The notes beneath the pieces were generated by a model. The model made no database searches and was not told where the DNA came from. It saw only the letters and a list, made by a program, of their open reading frames with translations. The translations under genes were made by a program, and so were the position numbers. This document shows, one piece after another, positions 46,996 through 64,000 of a stretch of DNA of 64,000 nt. The DNA is from Myotis daubentonii. Its lineage: Eukaryota; Chordata; Mammalia; Chiroptera; Vespertilionidae. The stretch's first letter is position 1. Each line of letters opens with the position of its first letter. The DNA is taken from positions 69,957,754-70,021,753 of the forward strand of contig NC_081847.1 of assembly GCF_963259705.1 (NCBI RefSeq). The letters are read 5' to 3'.

Positions 46996-47115
46996 CTTCT
47001 TGAATTTTTTAAAAATGCGAACATATGTTACCCTTATGTATACCGCTTTTTAAGGTTAATTTTTTAAATTATGAAATAGCTTAGGCATAGGAAAAGTGTA
47101 GATAATAATGAAACA

Positions 47116-47350
47116 GCCCTGGCCAGTAGCTCAGTGGTTAGAGCGTCTGCCCACACACTGAAGGGTCTCGGGTTCGATTCCTGGTCAAGGGCAAGTGCCT
47201 GGGTTGCATGTGGAAGTGGCAACCAATCCATGTTTCTCTTTCTCTCCCTCCCTCCCTTCCACTCCTGTCTGGGCATGTGGGAGCGGCAACCAATGGATGT
47301 TTCTCTTTCTCTCCCTTCCTCCCTCCACTCCTCTAAAAAAAAACAAAATC
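47116..47350 (+). mobile_element. Ves-related SINE with duplicated 3' module
   Basis: Normal tRNA-like head, but the body contains a roughly 60-bp unit twice (GGCAACCAATCCATGTTTCT near 47,218 and GGCAACCAATGGATGTTTCT near 47,285). Confidence 0.8.
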
Positions 47351-47388
47351 AATGGAAAAATATTCTTGGGCAAGGATTAACAAAAAAA

Positions 47389-47727
47389 TCCCATATAATA
47401 AAAGGCTAATAAGCAAATCGACTGAATGGCAGAACGACCGGTTGCTATGATGCATACTGACCACCAGGGGGCAGATGCTCAACGCAGGAGCTGCCCCTGG
47501 TGGTCAGTGCGCTCAACCAGAAGCTGGGTTCACAGCTGGCGAGTGCAGCAGCAGTGGCGGGAGCCTCTCCTACCTCTGCTGCAGCGCTAAGGATGTCTGA
47601 CTGACAGCTTAGGCCCGCTCCCCGCATCAGTCAGACATCCCTCGAGGGCTCCCAGACTGCAAGAGGGCACAGGCTAGGCTGAGGGACCCCCCTCCAAGTG
47701 CATGAATTTCGTGCACCAGGCCTCTAG
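47389..47727 (+). mobile_element. Non-autonomous Helitron (HeliBat type), 339 bp
   Basis: Starts TCCCATATAATAAAAGGCTA, ends hairpin plus CTAG, between A and T. Close relative of the 42.4-kb element, including the CCACCAGGGGGCAG motif at 47461-47474; its inverted partner (47491-47503) has lost one base. Confidence 0.9.
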
Positions 47728-47762
47728 TAAATAAATAAACAAACTCAGGTTCCCAACACCCA

Positions 47763-48158
47763 TCTATAATAATAAAAGTGTAACATGCAAATCGACCTAA
47801 GGACTGAACAGCAGAACAATCATCTGGATGATCTTCCAGACGACCATGCTATGACACCCACTGGCACCAGACCAGCCAAGGCGGGTGTAATGCGATTGGT
47901 TGGGGGCCCAGCCATCGCCCTATGATTACCCTGCAGAGGGAGGCCCAGGCCACCAGCCAGCAGGGCAATCAATCGGGGGCTCTACGATCGCCCCAAAGAG
48001 GGAAGCCCAGGCCACCAACTGGGGGCTGCAGTGGATGGGCGGGGCCTACCTCTTTGGGCAATCAATCACGGGCCTCCTGGACTGAGAGGGCACAGGCCGT
48101 GCTGAGGGACCCCCTCCTCCCACCTCAAGTGCATGAATTTCATGCACCGGGCCTCTAG
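47763..48158 (+). mobile_element. Non-autonomous Helitron (HeliBat type), 396 bp
   Basis: Starts TCTATAATAATAAAAGTG, ends GTGCATGAATTTCATGCAC hairpin and CTAG before T. Its interior is unlike the other elements, so a different subfamily. It lies only 35 bp from the preceding Helitron. Confidence 0.88.
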
Positions 48159-48299
48159 TATTAAATAATTTAACATGACAGACACAACTTGAAGACCCCT
48201 GTACATCTTTCTGCAACCTCACTCCCCATCCCCTCCCTAGAGGTAACACCATTCTGAATTTGATGTTATCAGATATCCATTTCGTTCATCTGTTTGTTT

Positions 48300-48470
48300 T
48301 TTGCTGTTATTTACTTAAACAACAGAAATTTATTTCTCACAGTTCCAGAAACTGTAAGTCAGAGCTCAGGATGCCAGTATGCTCGGGTTTTAGTGAGGGC
48401 TCTCTTTCTGGCTTGCAGGCAGCCTCCTTCTTGCTTTGTTTTCACATGACAGAGAGCCAGGCATGCATGT
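48300..48470 (-). repeat. MaLR LTR fragment
   Basis: Antisense piece (AACAACAGAAATTTATTTCT, CTTTCTGGCTTGCAGGCAGC). Old and partial. Confidence 0.5.
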
Positions 48471-48502
48471 TTTTATTCCCATGCATTTAAAAAAATCTTT
48501 TA

Positions 48503-48700
48503 GCTCTAGACAGTTTTTCTCAGTGGGTAGAGCATTGGCTTGTGGACTGAAGGATCTCAGGTTTGATTCTGATCAAGGGCACGTGCCCGATTGTGGGCTC
48601 CATCCCCAGTAGGGGGCATGCAAGAGGCAGCCCATCAATGATTCTCTCTCATCATTGATGTTTCGATCTCTCTCTTCCTCTCTGCAGTAAAAATATTTTT
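48503..48700 (+). mobile_element. Ves SINE
   Basis: Perfect 13-bp duplication AAAAAATCTTTTA at 48490-48502 and 48701-48713. Confidence 0.9.
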
Positions 48701-48776
48701 AAAAAATCTTTTATAACTTCCTTATCTATCAATTGACAGTATATTGTTTTGCATGTTTTATTCTTTATATAAATAA

Positions 48777-49702
48777 CTAGGGGCCCGGTGCACGAAATTC
48801 GTGCACTGGGTGTGTGTGGGGGGGAGTGTCCCTCAGCCCAGCCAGCCCCCTCTCACATACTGGGAGCCCTCAGGCGTTGACCCCCATCACCCTCCGATCG
48901 CAGGATCGGCCCCTTGCCCAGGCCTGACGCCTCTGACCCAAGCTTCAGGCCTGGGCAGGGGACCCCCATCTCCCTCTGATCGCTTGCTCCACCCCCCGCC
49001 CAAGCCTGACGCCTCTGACCCAAGCTTCAGGCCTGGGCAAGGGGACCATCATATCCCCCCAAACCCCAGCTCTGCCCCCCACCCAGGCCTGATGCCTCGG
49101 CCAGAGGAGTTGACCCTCATCACACTCCGATCACCAATCACTGGATCGGCCCCTTGACCAGGCCTGAGGCCTCTGGCCGAGGCGTCCGGCCCGGGCAGCG
49201 GGGACCCACAGCTGCAGCGGCCCCGCGATCGTGGGCTTCGCTTTAGGCCCAGGCAAGGGACCCCTAGCTCCCGGGACTGCCAGCTTCGACCGTGCCCAGC
49301 TCCCATTGCTGGCTCCACCCCTACTTCCTGCTATCACTGGCCAGGGCAGAAAAGGCGCCTGATTCTCCGATCATGGCTGGGGGGCAGGGCCAAGGCGGCC
49401 CCAGGGCCGCCTTGGCCCTGCCCCCCAGCTCTTAGCTCCCCCCTGGGTTTCCGATCACTGTCAGTGGCAGGGGGCTTCTTCCTGCTTTCCCTTTCGCCTC
49501 CCTGCATTGTGCCTACATATGCAAATTAACCGCCATCTTGTTGGCAGTTAACTGCCAATCTTAGTTGGCAGTTAACTGTCAATCATAGTTGGCAGTTAAC
49601 TGCCAATCATAGTTGGCAGTTAATTTGCATATAGCCCTGATTAGCCAATGAAAAGGGTATCGTTGTACGCCAATTACCATTTTTCTCTTTTATTAGATAG
49701 GA
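48777..49702 (-). mobile_element. Non-autonomous Helitron (HeliBat type), inverted, 926 bp
   Basis: Antisense copy of the same subfamily as 45123-46374: CTAG and hairpin at the left end, TCCTATCTAATAAAAGAG read from the right end. It shares the GC-rich middle and palindromic segment (49,516-49,632) but has fewer minisatellite units. Confidence 0.9.
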
Positions 49703-50575
49703 TGTTCATCTATACAGTATAGTTCTTAGACCCAGGCAAGTCGGGTCTTGGACCCTGAGTTTTAGAGGGGTCTCCTCCTGGCCCTTCTCTGTCTGTGCCC
49801 TCATGGGGCAAGGACTCCAAGGGAACATGCACACATGGAGTCTGTGAGCCTCTTGTAGACCACAGTCTGGTTACTCTGGACCCCAGAACTCCAGGCCCAA
49901 ACAGCCTCCAGCGCTATGCAGTGCCTAAGCGGGACTTTCTCCAGGGTGCACCCTCCTGAGGGTGAGCCATCTACCTAAGTGTGCACCCTAGGCCAAGGGG
50001 TGACCTTTTGGGGAGAGGTAGGGTGGGGAGTAAGTGGAGCTGAACCTTCGCTGGAGTGCCCGCACACAAAAGGAGGCATGAGGGTGCGATTCTGATGGGA
50101 ATAGGCAGCCATTTGTATTTTTGCCTTGGACTCTCCTCCCTCCTCTCCTATATGCACATTAAATTCTATGCATTTTGACAACTTGCTTTTCCCCTCAACA
50201 TTACATTTTTGAGCATTATCTATGGTAATATCTATAGCTCCAGTTTACTCATTTTCTCTCCCTTACAGCATGCACTCAAAGTTTTAAAAGTTTCAGATCC
50301 CTGATGCCTCACTCAGAAGATTCTGATGTGGGAGGAGGGGCCAGGTGGGCTGAAGCGTCTGCATCTTTTGGAAACTGCACGATGCAGCTTGGCAGCTCGT
50401 TTTAAGAACCACGGGGGGATAAACCCCTCTTGGAGTGCCCCTGGCTTTGCACAGGCCAACCCTGTCACTTTCTGCTATCCCTCCTTGTGTCTCCAAGGTC
50501 TGTCTGGACCGGCTCTGCGCAGGCCACCAGCCCAGCAGCCTGGTTCATGTCTGGGAGAGCTGGCGAAGGCAGCGG

Positions 50576-50589
50576 GCGCCCCCTGCTGG
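50576..50589 (-). promoter_or_regulatory. CTCF-type core motif
   Basis: Reads CCAGCAGGGGGCGC on the minus strand, a full match to CCASYAGRKGGCRS. It lies outside recognised young repeats in the MMP9-ZNF335 interval. Occupancy is inferred only. Confidence 0.5.
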
Positions 50590-50769
50590 ATACAAACGCA
50601 AGCTGAGCAGATTGTCCTTCCTCCCTGGATCTCTGGCCACAAGCACCCAGCCCCCACCCCCTACCCCCCCCAGCCTTTAGTAGCACTTGGACGCAAATTG
50701 CCATCTATTCTGCTCTCAGAAAGTGTTCTCACATAACAGACTCTCTATGGAATCTTTATTATGGATAAA

Positions 50770-51200
50770 AGAGTGTGTGGTTGAGAAACTGCCCGGCTCA
50801 AATCCTAGTTTATTCTCTGATCATTGTGTGACCTCAGGCAAATCAGTAGACTGCTGAATAACTCAGTTCCTCATGGATAAAATGGGGCAGTAATGTTGCC
50901 TACCTCATAGGCCTGCTTTGAAGATTAGCATGTAAAGGGGTGCCTGCAGCTCTAGTTGCTATCCGATGCCAGTCCCAGGGCTAATGACTTCTCACAGTGA
51001 CCCAGAGCTTACTGGTCCAGGAACTGCTCTGTGCTCTTTCTGTTGACTGCCTATATCATTTGATCATCACAACTCATGATGTGAGTGTGCTTATGTTCAC
51101 CCCCATTTTACAAAGGAGGAAACTGAGGCACAGAGAGATCAATCAAAGGCTCACAGCTCACAGCTTGTCACAACCATGATTTGAACCCAGGCAATTACAC
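50770..51200 (+). repeat. MIR/L2 fragments
   Basis: Two old pieces (AACTCAGTTCCTCATGGATA; TTTACAAAGGAGGAAACTGA). No gene seen. Confidence 0.55.
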
Positions 51201-51218
51201 TCCAGAGCCCATGCTTTT

Positions 51219-51634
51219 TTGTTTTTTAATCAATTTTAGAGAGGAAGGAGGAATGAGAGAAAGACAGACAGACAGACATTGATTAGTTGCCTCCTGTATA
51301 CACCAGGGATCAACTGGGATTGAAACTGAAACAGCACAGCAGGTGTGGCTCAGTGGTTGAATATCAACCCATGAACCAGGAGGTCACCAGTTAGATTCTA
51401 GGTCAGGGCACATGCCTGGGTTTTGGGCTCGATCCCCAGTAGGGGGCATGCAGGAGGCAGCCAATCAATGATTCTCTCTCATCATTGATGTTTCTATCTC
51501 TCCCTCTCCCTTCCTCTCTGAAATCAGTAAAAATCTATTTTTTAAAAAGCCTAGGTATGTGCCCTGACCAGGAATCAAACCTGAGAACCTTCAGGGCACA
51601 GGACGATGCTCCAACCAACTGAGCCACACTGGCC
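51219..51634 (-). mobile_element. Older Ves-type SINE split by a younger one
   Basis: Antisense element with near-perfect 15-bp duplication (51204-51218 and 51635-51649, one C/T difference). Halves 51219-51336 and 51547-51634. Confidence 0.82.
51337..51546 (+). mobile_element. Ves SINE nested in the previous SINE
   Basis: Sense element with full body and A-rich tail (CCAATCAATGATTCTCTCTC). Younger than its host by position. Confidence 0.85.
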
Positions 51635-51689
51635 AGAGCCTATGCTTTTAGTTATTTAGTTATTTAGGTAGTTAATCCTCACCCAAGGA

Positions 51690-51907
51690 TATTTTTCCTT
51701 TTTTTTTTAGGGAGAGTAGAAGAGAGAGGGAAAGACTGAGAGAAACATCAATGTGAGAGAAACACACTGATTGCTTGTCTCCTGCACCAGCCCCCAGGGC
51801 CCAGGCCAGGGAGGAGCCAGCAACCAAGGTACGTGCCCGTGACCGGAATTGAACCCGGGACCTTTTGGTCCGCAGGCAGACACTCTACTGAGCCAAACCG
51901 GCTAGAG
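51690..51907 (-). mobile_element. Ves SINE
   Basis: Antisense; reverse box B GGTTCAATTCCGGTCACGGG and a body with a deviating GC-rich insert (CAGCCCCCAGGGCCCAGG). Confidence 0.78.
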
Positions 51908-53949
51908 CAGAGCCCATGCTTTCAATCACTGCATTCTCATGGCAATTTGGGGGCATGTACTCTGCCTGTTATACAGCTGGGAACACTGCGGCTCAGGGAG
52001 GTGAAGCGACTTGTCTCAGATCATACATCTAATTAGTACTGGAGCCCTGGCCCAGACTTGCCCCAGTTCTGTCTCCTTGCATTATCTGATGTAATTCCAT
52101 GGCAACCCAGCAGGCATGGTGACCCTGTGACAAGTTAGGGCATTGATCTGAGATGGTTGAATGACTTGCTCAAGGTCACAGAGCCAGTTAGTAGGGAGCT
52201 TTTCCTGTTGGGAGTAGAGCCCAAGGACATTCTGTTCAGGGCCCAGCACCTCTGCAGCACCCTGCTGCAGCCCCTGGCCATCTCTTATCTTTATGATCAC
52301 AGCTCCTGTTCCTAGGAATGCGAGTTTAGCACCACTTGCTTCCAGGCCAGTCTCAGCACAGCTGTCAAAGTTGTGTTCTCAAGCTGTCACTCATCTGAAA
52401 CCTGGCCTCAGCATTGGCTCATGGAGCTTTCTGTATGACATGGAAGTCAGATTCCATTCCCCTGCCCTCAGTAGGAGGCAGCTGGTATCTTGGAAGGAGC
52501 AAGATGCTGGAGCCAGACAATTCAAGGTTGAAATCCAGCTGGACAAACATCCTCACCTCCTTGAACTCCCATTTCATCACTTCTAACATGGGGAAAATGA
52601 TCTGTGCTTTGCAGGCTCCTGTGAGAATAAAATGCAATAAAGTATATACAGCATCTGGTACGCAGTGGGTGCTGAGTAAATGTTAGCTCCCTTTGCTAGT
52701 TCTGTGCTGCAGACTCTCATCTGCTGTGCATGCCCCCGCCTCACAGGCCCAGAAGTCACCACCGTCCCCTCCAAGATGGTCCCTTGAGCTGTATGAGAGG
52801 TCTCTGAGCCAGAGTTGGGTGAGTGTAGAGCACACATCCTCTGTTGTGCCTGGGGCAGAGGGAAAGGGTATACAAGCCCTGGGCTCACAGGCAGAATAAC
52901 AGTATCATATATAACTCTTTGGTCAATGGCTGGAGACTAACTGAGCACCTACTATGTACCAGTAACTGTTCCTGGTAATAACCTTCAGTATTAAATAAGA
53001 CAAGATCCCTGTTTCATACACAGCAGGTCCTTGAATAGTCATTTCATTCAACTTCATTTCGTTATAGGAACTTAATTTAACTATTGTTTATATCAATTAG
53101 CCGATGCTAATTATAGCTCATTTTGTTTCACTGTACCTCATTTTGAGGGCGGGGGTGGCTTCAGCAGCTACAGTGTTTCCTCTGTGGTTTTAGCTCCTGG
53201 GTGGCCCCAGTTCTTGGTCTTGGAAATGCCATCTCCTCCCTTTATAGATCAGACTCAGGGAAGGTTGTGGCTTCCTGAGTTACTAATCTCAAATTTGCCT
53301 CAACTTCTCCTGGCTGTTCTTTCTGCCCACCAACTTTGTAACTAAGTCTCCATATTAGATTCCCTCTTCCCAGAATCGTCTGGCATAGTCTTATTTTCCT
53401 AGCTAGATCCCTGCTATTGTGTTTCTGTTTCCTTGTCTATAGAGTGGGGATTTATTCATTTAATGAGTAAGTATCTAGTAGCTTTCTTGTGACTATAACC
53501 TGTGTTAAGTGGGAATATAGGAAACAAGACAGATTAAAAGACACGAAAATCCAGGCACTGCTTACTCTCATGGCTCTGTAATGCTCAGATGAGATGTTTA
53601 CATAAATGTCACCTGCTGTTTGTGTCTCAGGAATTGCCATCACAAGCAAACACTATTTGGATTATAGACTATTTTCTGAATCCAACTGTTCTTGTCCTAG
53701 GGTCTTTCGCCACCACCCTCTAACCCCTCCAATACTGAAAGAGAAAGATTTAGGACAGATTAAAGGAAGCTTTAATTTACACCATGGGGAGTCAACTTAT
53801 GCGGCTCATTATCCCAAGCGGTGGTACAGTTTTAAGCACAGGTTTAGCTAAACTCATAGATGGCAGTGGCAGGGTGAGAGAAGGTAGAGATGAGTCCCAG
53901 AGCACCCACCTGCTGACTGCCTGCTCTCCGCTCTGCTACCCTCCTGTGG

Positions 53950-54500
53950 CATCTAGCACAAAGGCAGAAGCACGGGACTGGGAGTCAGGACACCAGGGTT
54001 TGAACCCCAGATCTGCTGGCCAGCAAATGCACGACCTCAGACAAGCCGTTTCATTTCTCTTGAGCTTCTGTTACTTTGACTGTAACATGGGAATCCTGAG
54101 AATACCTAGGAGGGTCTCTACTTGTTGTGATGGTTAGTTTAGAAATGCATGTAAAGCACCTACTGCAGTACCTGGGAGTTGGAAAGAGCACAATAAACGT
54201 TTGCTTGTGTGATGACTATCTGCTGCAGGCGACCTGGCTGGAATCGCAGTCCTTGCATTACACTAGGAAACTTGTAGTGGGATTTTGAGCCACTCAGCTT
54301 TTCTCTCTGGGCTTCAGTTTCCCCACCTGCAAAAAGGAAAAATAGTAACCATCCTGCCTGATTCAGGAAAGTATCATCTAAGACCCAGGTATAATTATTA
54401 CTACATGAGCAATGATACCGGGTTCTAAGCATGGAGTTTGGAGCCAGACTGCTGGCTTTCAATCCCAGCTCCACCCCTTACTTATAGATAAAATGCTTAG
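53950..54500 (+). repeat. MIR SINE fragments
   Basis: MIR at 53,965-54,215 (ACCTCAGACAAGCCGTTTCA) and another to about 54,500. MIR/L2 also at 52,510-53,000. No gene signal between 52 and 56.6 kb. Confidence 0.6.
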
Positions 54501-54523
54501 AAAATGACTAGGTACAGAGTATT

Positions 54524-54728
54524 TTTAAAAAATATATTTTTGTTGATTTCTGAGAGGAAGGAGGATAGATAGAAACATCAGTAATGAGAATCATTGATTG
54601 GCTGCCTCCTGCACACCCCACACTAGGAATCGAGCCTGCAACCGGGCATGTGTCCTGACCGGGAATCAGACTGTGACCTCCTGACTCATAGGTCGACATT
54701 CAACCACTGAGCCACACTGGCTGGGCCC
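54524..54728 (-). mobile_element. Ves SINE
   Basis: Antisense, reverse head GCCCAGCCAGTGTGGCTCAG, body GGCTGCCTCCTGCACACC. Confidence 0.82.
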
Positions 54729-55861
54729 CCTGCTCCCTTTAGAAAATATGGTACAACAAAGCACTTGTACAGGGTGTTTTCCCCTCTTGGCTCCGCTCCT
54801 CAGCATTTGTCTCAAAAGGTATACTTTAATGTCCTTCTGACCTAGAGGCCCTTCCCTGCTTCTAGAAGTCTTCCTATCAAAACTGAGGCCAGAACTACAA
54901 ACTGCATGTTCTGATGGGAAGAATCCTGGATTAGCAGCCAGAAGACCAGGGTTGGCTTGCTTGTCTTTGTGATGGAGGCATTCTGATATGCTGTTTCCAA
55001 GGAGCCATGCATGACCTTGGACCATGAGCTTTCCCTCTCTGGACCTTGGGCTCTTCTGTTCCATGATGAGGCTTTTACCTTCTGTATGATAACATTCTGC
55101 AATCTTATGATTTGCTGGCAAAGGCCAAGGTCAGGGTTGAGCCTTAGACTAGGGATAGGAATGGGTACTGGGGGACTACTACTGAGTACCATGACATCTT
55201 TGAGGCAGGACACATCCTATCAGCATGAGGTGGGAGTGGGTTGGAGGGGCTCTATAGAAATGAGGAATCAGGTTGATGTTGGAAAACTACCAGTTGAGTG
55301 CAAAACCAACCTGTCATTATGCCACTGTTGACCCAACTCTCCAGGGCTGCTCTGGGGGCCTGGTCCTGCCAGATGGGAGGAGGAGGAGAAGAGGGAGCCA
55401 AGTCCATCCAGAGGCCTCATGCTCTATTCACCCTGCCAAAACCTGCTCCTACAAAAGGACCAGGGGACCCCCCTCATGCTCAGGTGCATACAAATTACAA
55501 CAGCTCAAAACACCCTTTATCTGTTTAAATAGATTTTCTTTAAAGAAATTTTTAAGATTCCCCCCCCCCAAAAAAAATTGTATTTTTCAAATGAGGAATA
55601 TACGTTGTGCAACAAAGAGACTTAGGGATAAACCAGGGCACCGGGCTCCTTCGCAAAATGCTAAAAAGTCTTAAACAGAGGGTAGGGCCAAAGAGGGCAT
55701 TTCAGGCATCAGGAGGAGGTGCACACCTTTCTGAAGGGCTGCAAACGTACATCTACACCATCTACACTGAGCAGAGGAGGGCTGTGGACCATGTCCTGAC
55801 CTCCAACTTGATTAGTGTAACACAGACAGCAGGCGACCCCCCCCCTCGCCCCCTTTAGCCA

Positions 55862-56346
55862 CGCGGGATAGTTCCAAGACTCCTCCCAGTGGATGCCTGA
55901 AACCTTGGACATAGGTCATGTAAATTACCTACACATACACACCTATGATAAAGGTAATTTAGTGTATAAATTAGGCAAGTAAGATATTAACAACAATAAA
56001 TAATAAGATGGAAACAATTATGACAATAAATTGTAATAAAAGCTATGGAACATGGCCTCCCTCTCTGATAACTGATCTGATCATTGAGAGGGCCACTGAG
56101 TGACTAAAAGGGAGGTGTCATAGATACAGGGTGGATGCTCAGGACAGGAATGATCCCCATCCCGGGAAGGAACTGGATGGCACAAGATTCTCTCACACTC
56201 CTCAGAACAGCGTGCAATGTAAAGCTTGTGAGCTGCTGATTTCTGGAATTTTCCATTTAATATTTTCAGACCACAGTTGACCCTGGGTAACTGAAACCTT
56301 GGAAAGCAAGACACTGGGGGGGGGGGGGGGGGGGACGGACTACTGC
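55862..56346. mobile_element. Old DNA-transposon fossil
   Basis: Phrases CCCAGTGGATGCCTGAAACC, TATAAATTAGGCAAGTAAGA and CAGTTGACCCTGGGTAACTG belong to a common mammalian DNA element with terminal ACTACTG; it carries an 18-G run near its right end. Superfamily not settled. Confidence 0.5.
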
Positions 56347-56649
56347 ATTATGCAAAGCTCACTAAGGGCCAAGTACGGAATCCTCTCCATTTCCCCAACT
56401 CGTTGGGACTTGCCGCCCAAATCCTTTTACTTGAAGTGACCTTGGACCAGCCACATCCCATCCCAGGACCTCAGTGCCCCCATCTGCACAACAGGAATTA
56501 CAAGTTCCCCATCTGCCAAGACACATCAAACCTAATCGAGAAGGATGCGATTACTAGTTCGGTGAGAGTATTCAGTAACCGGCAAGAGCCAGGAAAAATG
56601 ACTGATAACACTTATTTCTCCACCTCCAAGTCAAAACCTCCCGGTCGCT

Positions 56650-57011
56650 GCAAGCTTTTCTGAGCGGTTCCGGGAAAGGCGTGGTCAGCCACTGGGAGCC
56701 ACGCCCCCGGGCAGCAGGGCGGCCTTCGCCGCGCCCAACTCTGCGGCCCAAGGTAGGAACCCAGCGGTGGGACGTATCGCTCCCTTTGTAACCCTCCACC
56801 AAGAGAGGAAGTAGTTCCCCGACCCGTAGCGGGCTCCGTCACCCATACTAGGCCACAAATAAACCCTAGCCCCTCTCCAGACTCAACTATGACTTTGTGG
56901 CCTCAGGGACACCTTCCGGCACACTGAAAACCGGTCTTTCCCCAGGTCGCCGTAGGAAGTAGTTCCGGCTCAAGCTAGGCCGATGGGTCCCTCCGCAGCA
57001 GGCAAAATAAG
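56650..57011 (+). promoter_or_regulatory. ZNF335: ZNF335 CpG promoter with ETS sites
   Basis: CpG-rich, TATA-less. The 12-mer GGAAGTAGTTCC, two opposed ETS cores, occurs identically at 56806-56817 and 56955-56966; CTTCCGGC lies at 56913-56920. AAGATGGCG (YY1-like) overlaps the exon-1 ATG at 57010-57018 and recurs at 57243-57251. The CpG-rich block continues to about 58.0 kb. Confidence 0.7.
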
Positions 57012-57066
57012 ATGGCGACCTCGTCGATGCCGGAGTCGGAGAGAAACGCGGCCACGGAAGCGTCAG
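57012..57066 (+). other. ZNF335: ZNF335 exon 1 (5' UTR) carrying a uORF
   Basis: Exon ending at donor GTGAGC (57067). It contains an ATG in good context (AAGATGG) opening MATSSMPESERNAATEAS. Spliced to exon 2 (acceptor at 57723), it reaches TGA at 57726-57728, 45 nt before the main ATG. The 5' end of the exon is uncertain. Confidence 0.7.
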
Positions 57067-57723
57067 GTGAGCGTCGGGTAGAGTCAGGCCACCCCACTGC
57101 ACCCTGCCGTGAAGTGGACCCACACTGCGGGAATACCCGGCGGCAAGGTCCCGGCCGGCGGGGCTGTCCGAACAGGGCCCTGGGGTCCCAGGCCCTTGGG
57201 TCGCTCTCGCAGTTGCCTGAGCGGAAACCCGGCGCCGCCACAAGATGGCGTCGGGCCTGGAGCGCAGGCAGCGCCGGGGACAGCCCCGAGTCGCCAGGCC
57301 CCGGGACCGTAGCTGTCAGCCCCCTCCGCAAGGAAGTAGGGGAAGGGGGAGCGAGCCACTGACCAAGGGGGCCTGCGGGCTGTACCACCGACCCTGCACC
57401 CGGGGGAACTCGGAATGCCGAAGGGCGGAACCACTGAGCCCTGACGGGACCCTTAGAGCGACCCACACCGAGAGAATCGTGGAGGGGAGGAGAGAAGGGT
57501 TATCCCGCCATTGACCACCCTCCCGGGGATGGGGAAGGGCCCTGGGCTGGGAAGCAAGGCTTCTCGGTCCCGTTTTCCCGAAGCTTCCCTCTCTACACAC
57601 GAGAAAGACCCGCCCGGTCGGAGACTCAGTCTGTTCGTCAGCGCAATGGGCGCACGGGGGCCGCTGGGTGGGCCGTGGTTGCCGGCGGCAGTGACGGGGC
57701 CCACCTGTCACCTCTTCTCTCAG

Positions 57724-64000
<6,277 letters not shown>

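Overview
This is nuclear DNA from a placental mammal, almost certainly a vespertilionid (evening) bat. Three vertebrate genes with canonical GT-AG introns were recognised from their conserved proteins. The repeats are what point to the bat family: about 17 Ves tRNA-derived SINEs, five non-autonomous Helitrons of the HeliBat type (TC...CTAG ends, inserted between A and T), a SPIN hAT element, other short hAT elements with perfect 8-bp target duplications, and a half-L1 (HAL1) with an intact ORF1. Active Helitrons in mammals are known essentially only from vespertilionid bats. Species cannot be read from the sequence.

Layout. (1) Positions 1-16,330, minus strand: the 5' part of SLC12A5 (neuronal K-Cl cotransporter KCC2). 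Both alternative first exons are present (KCC2a near 16.1 kb, KCC2b near 8.07 kb) with shared exons 2-5; the rest of the gene lies beyond position 1. Intron 1 carries an RE1/NRSE-like neuronal silencer site and RFX X-boxes. (2) 16.3-20.1 kb: a short intergenic interval filled with DNA-transposon fossils. (3) 20.12-27.87 kb, minus strand: the complete MMP9 gene (gelatinase B), 13 exons, with an intact predicted 725-residue reading frame and a recognisable proximal promoter. Its hinge is longer than the human one. (4) 28-56.6 kb: a gene-free interval of about 28 kb between MMP9 and ZNF335, mostly repeats. It includes the HAL1 (37.2-39.6 kb), a Helitron cluster (42.4-49.7 kb), MLT1-type LTRs, L1 fragments and many MIR/L2 pieces. 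A good CTCF-type motif lies at 50.58 kb. (5) 56.65-64 kb, plus strand: a CpG-rich promoter with ETS sites and the first nine exons of ZNF335 (C2H2 zinc-finger transcriptional co-regulator). The window ends inside its second zinc finger.

The order SLC12A5-MMP9-ZNF335, with ZNF335 on the opposite strand, matches human chromosome 20q13 in reverse. The three genes are not a functional unit; their adjacency is ancestral synteny. No prokaryotic features, CRISPR arrays, tRNA or rRNA genes were seen. Exon boundaries were set by reading frame, splice signals and remembered human proteins; repeat family names come from recognition, not from a database search.
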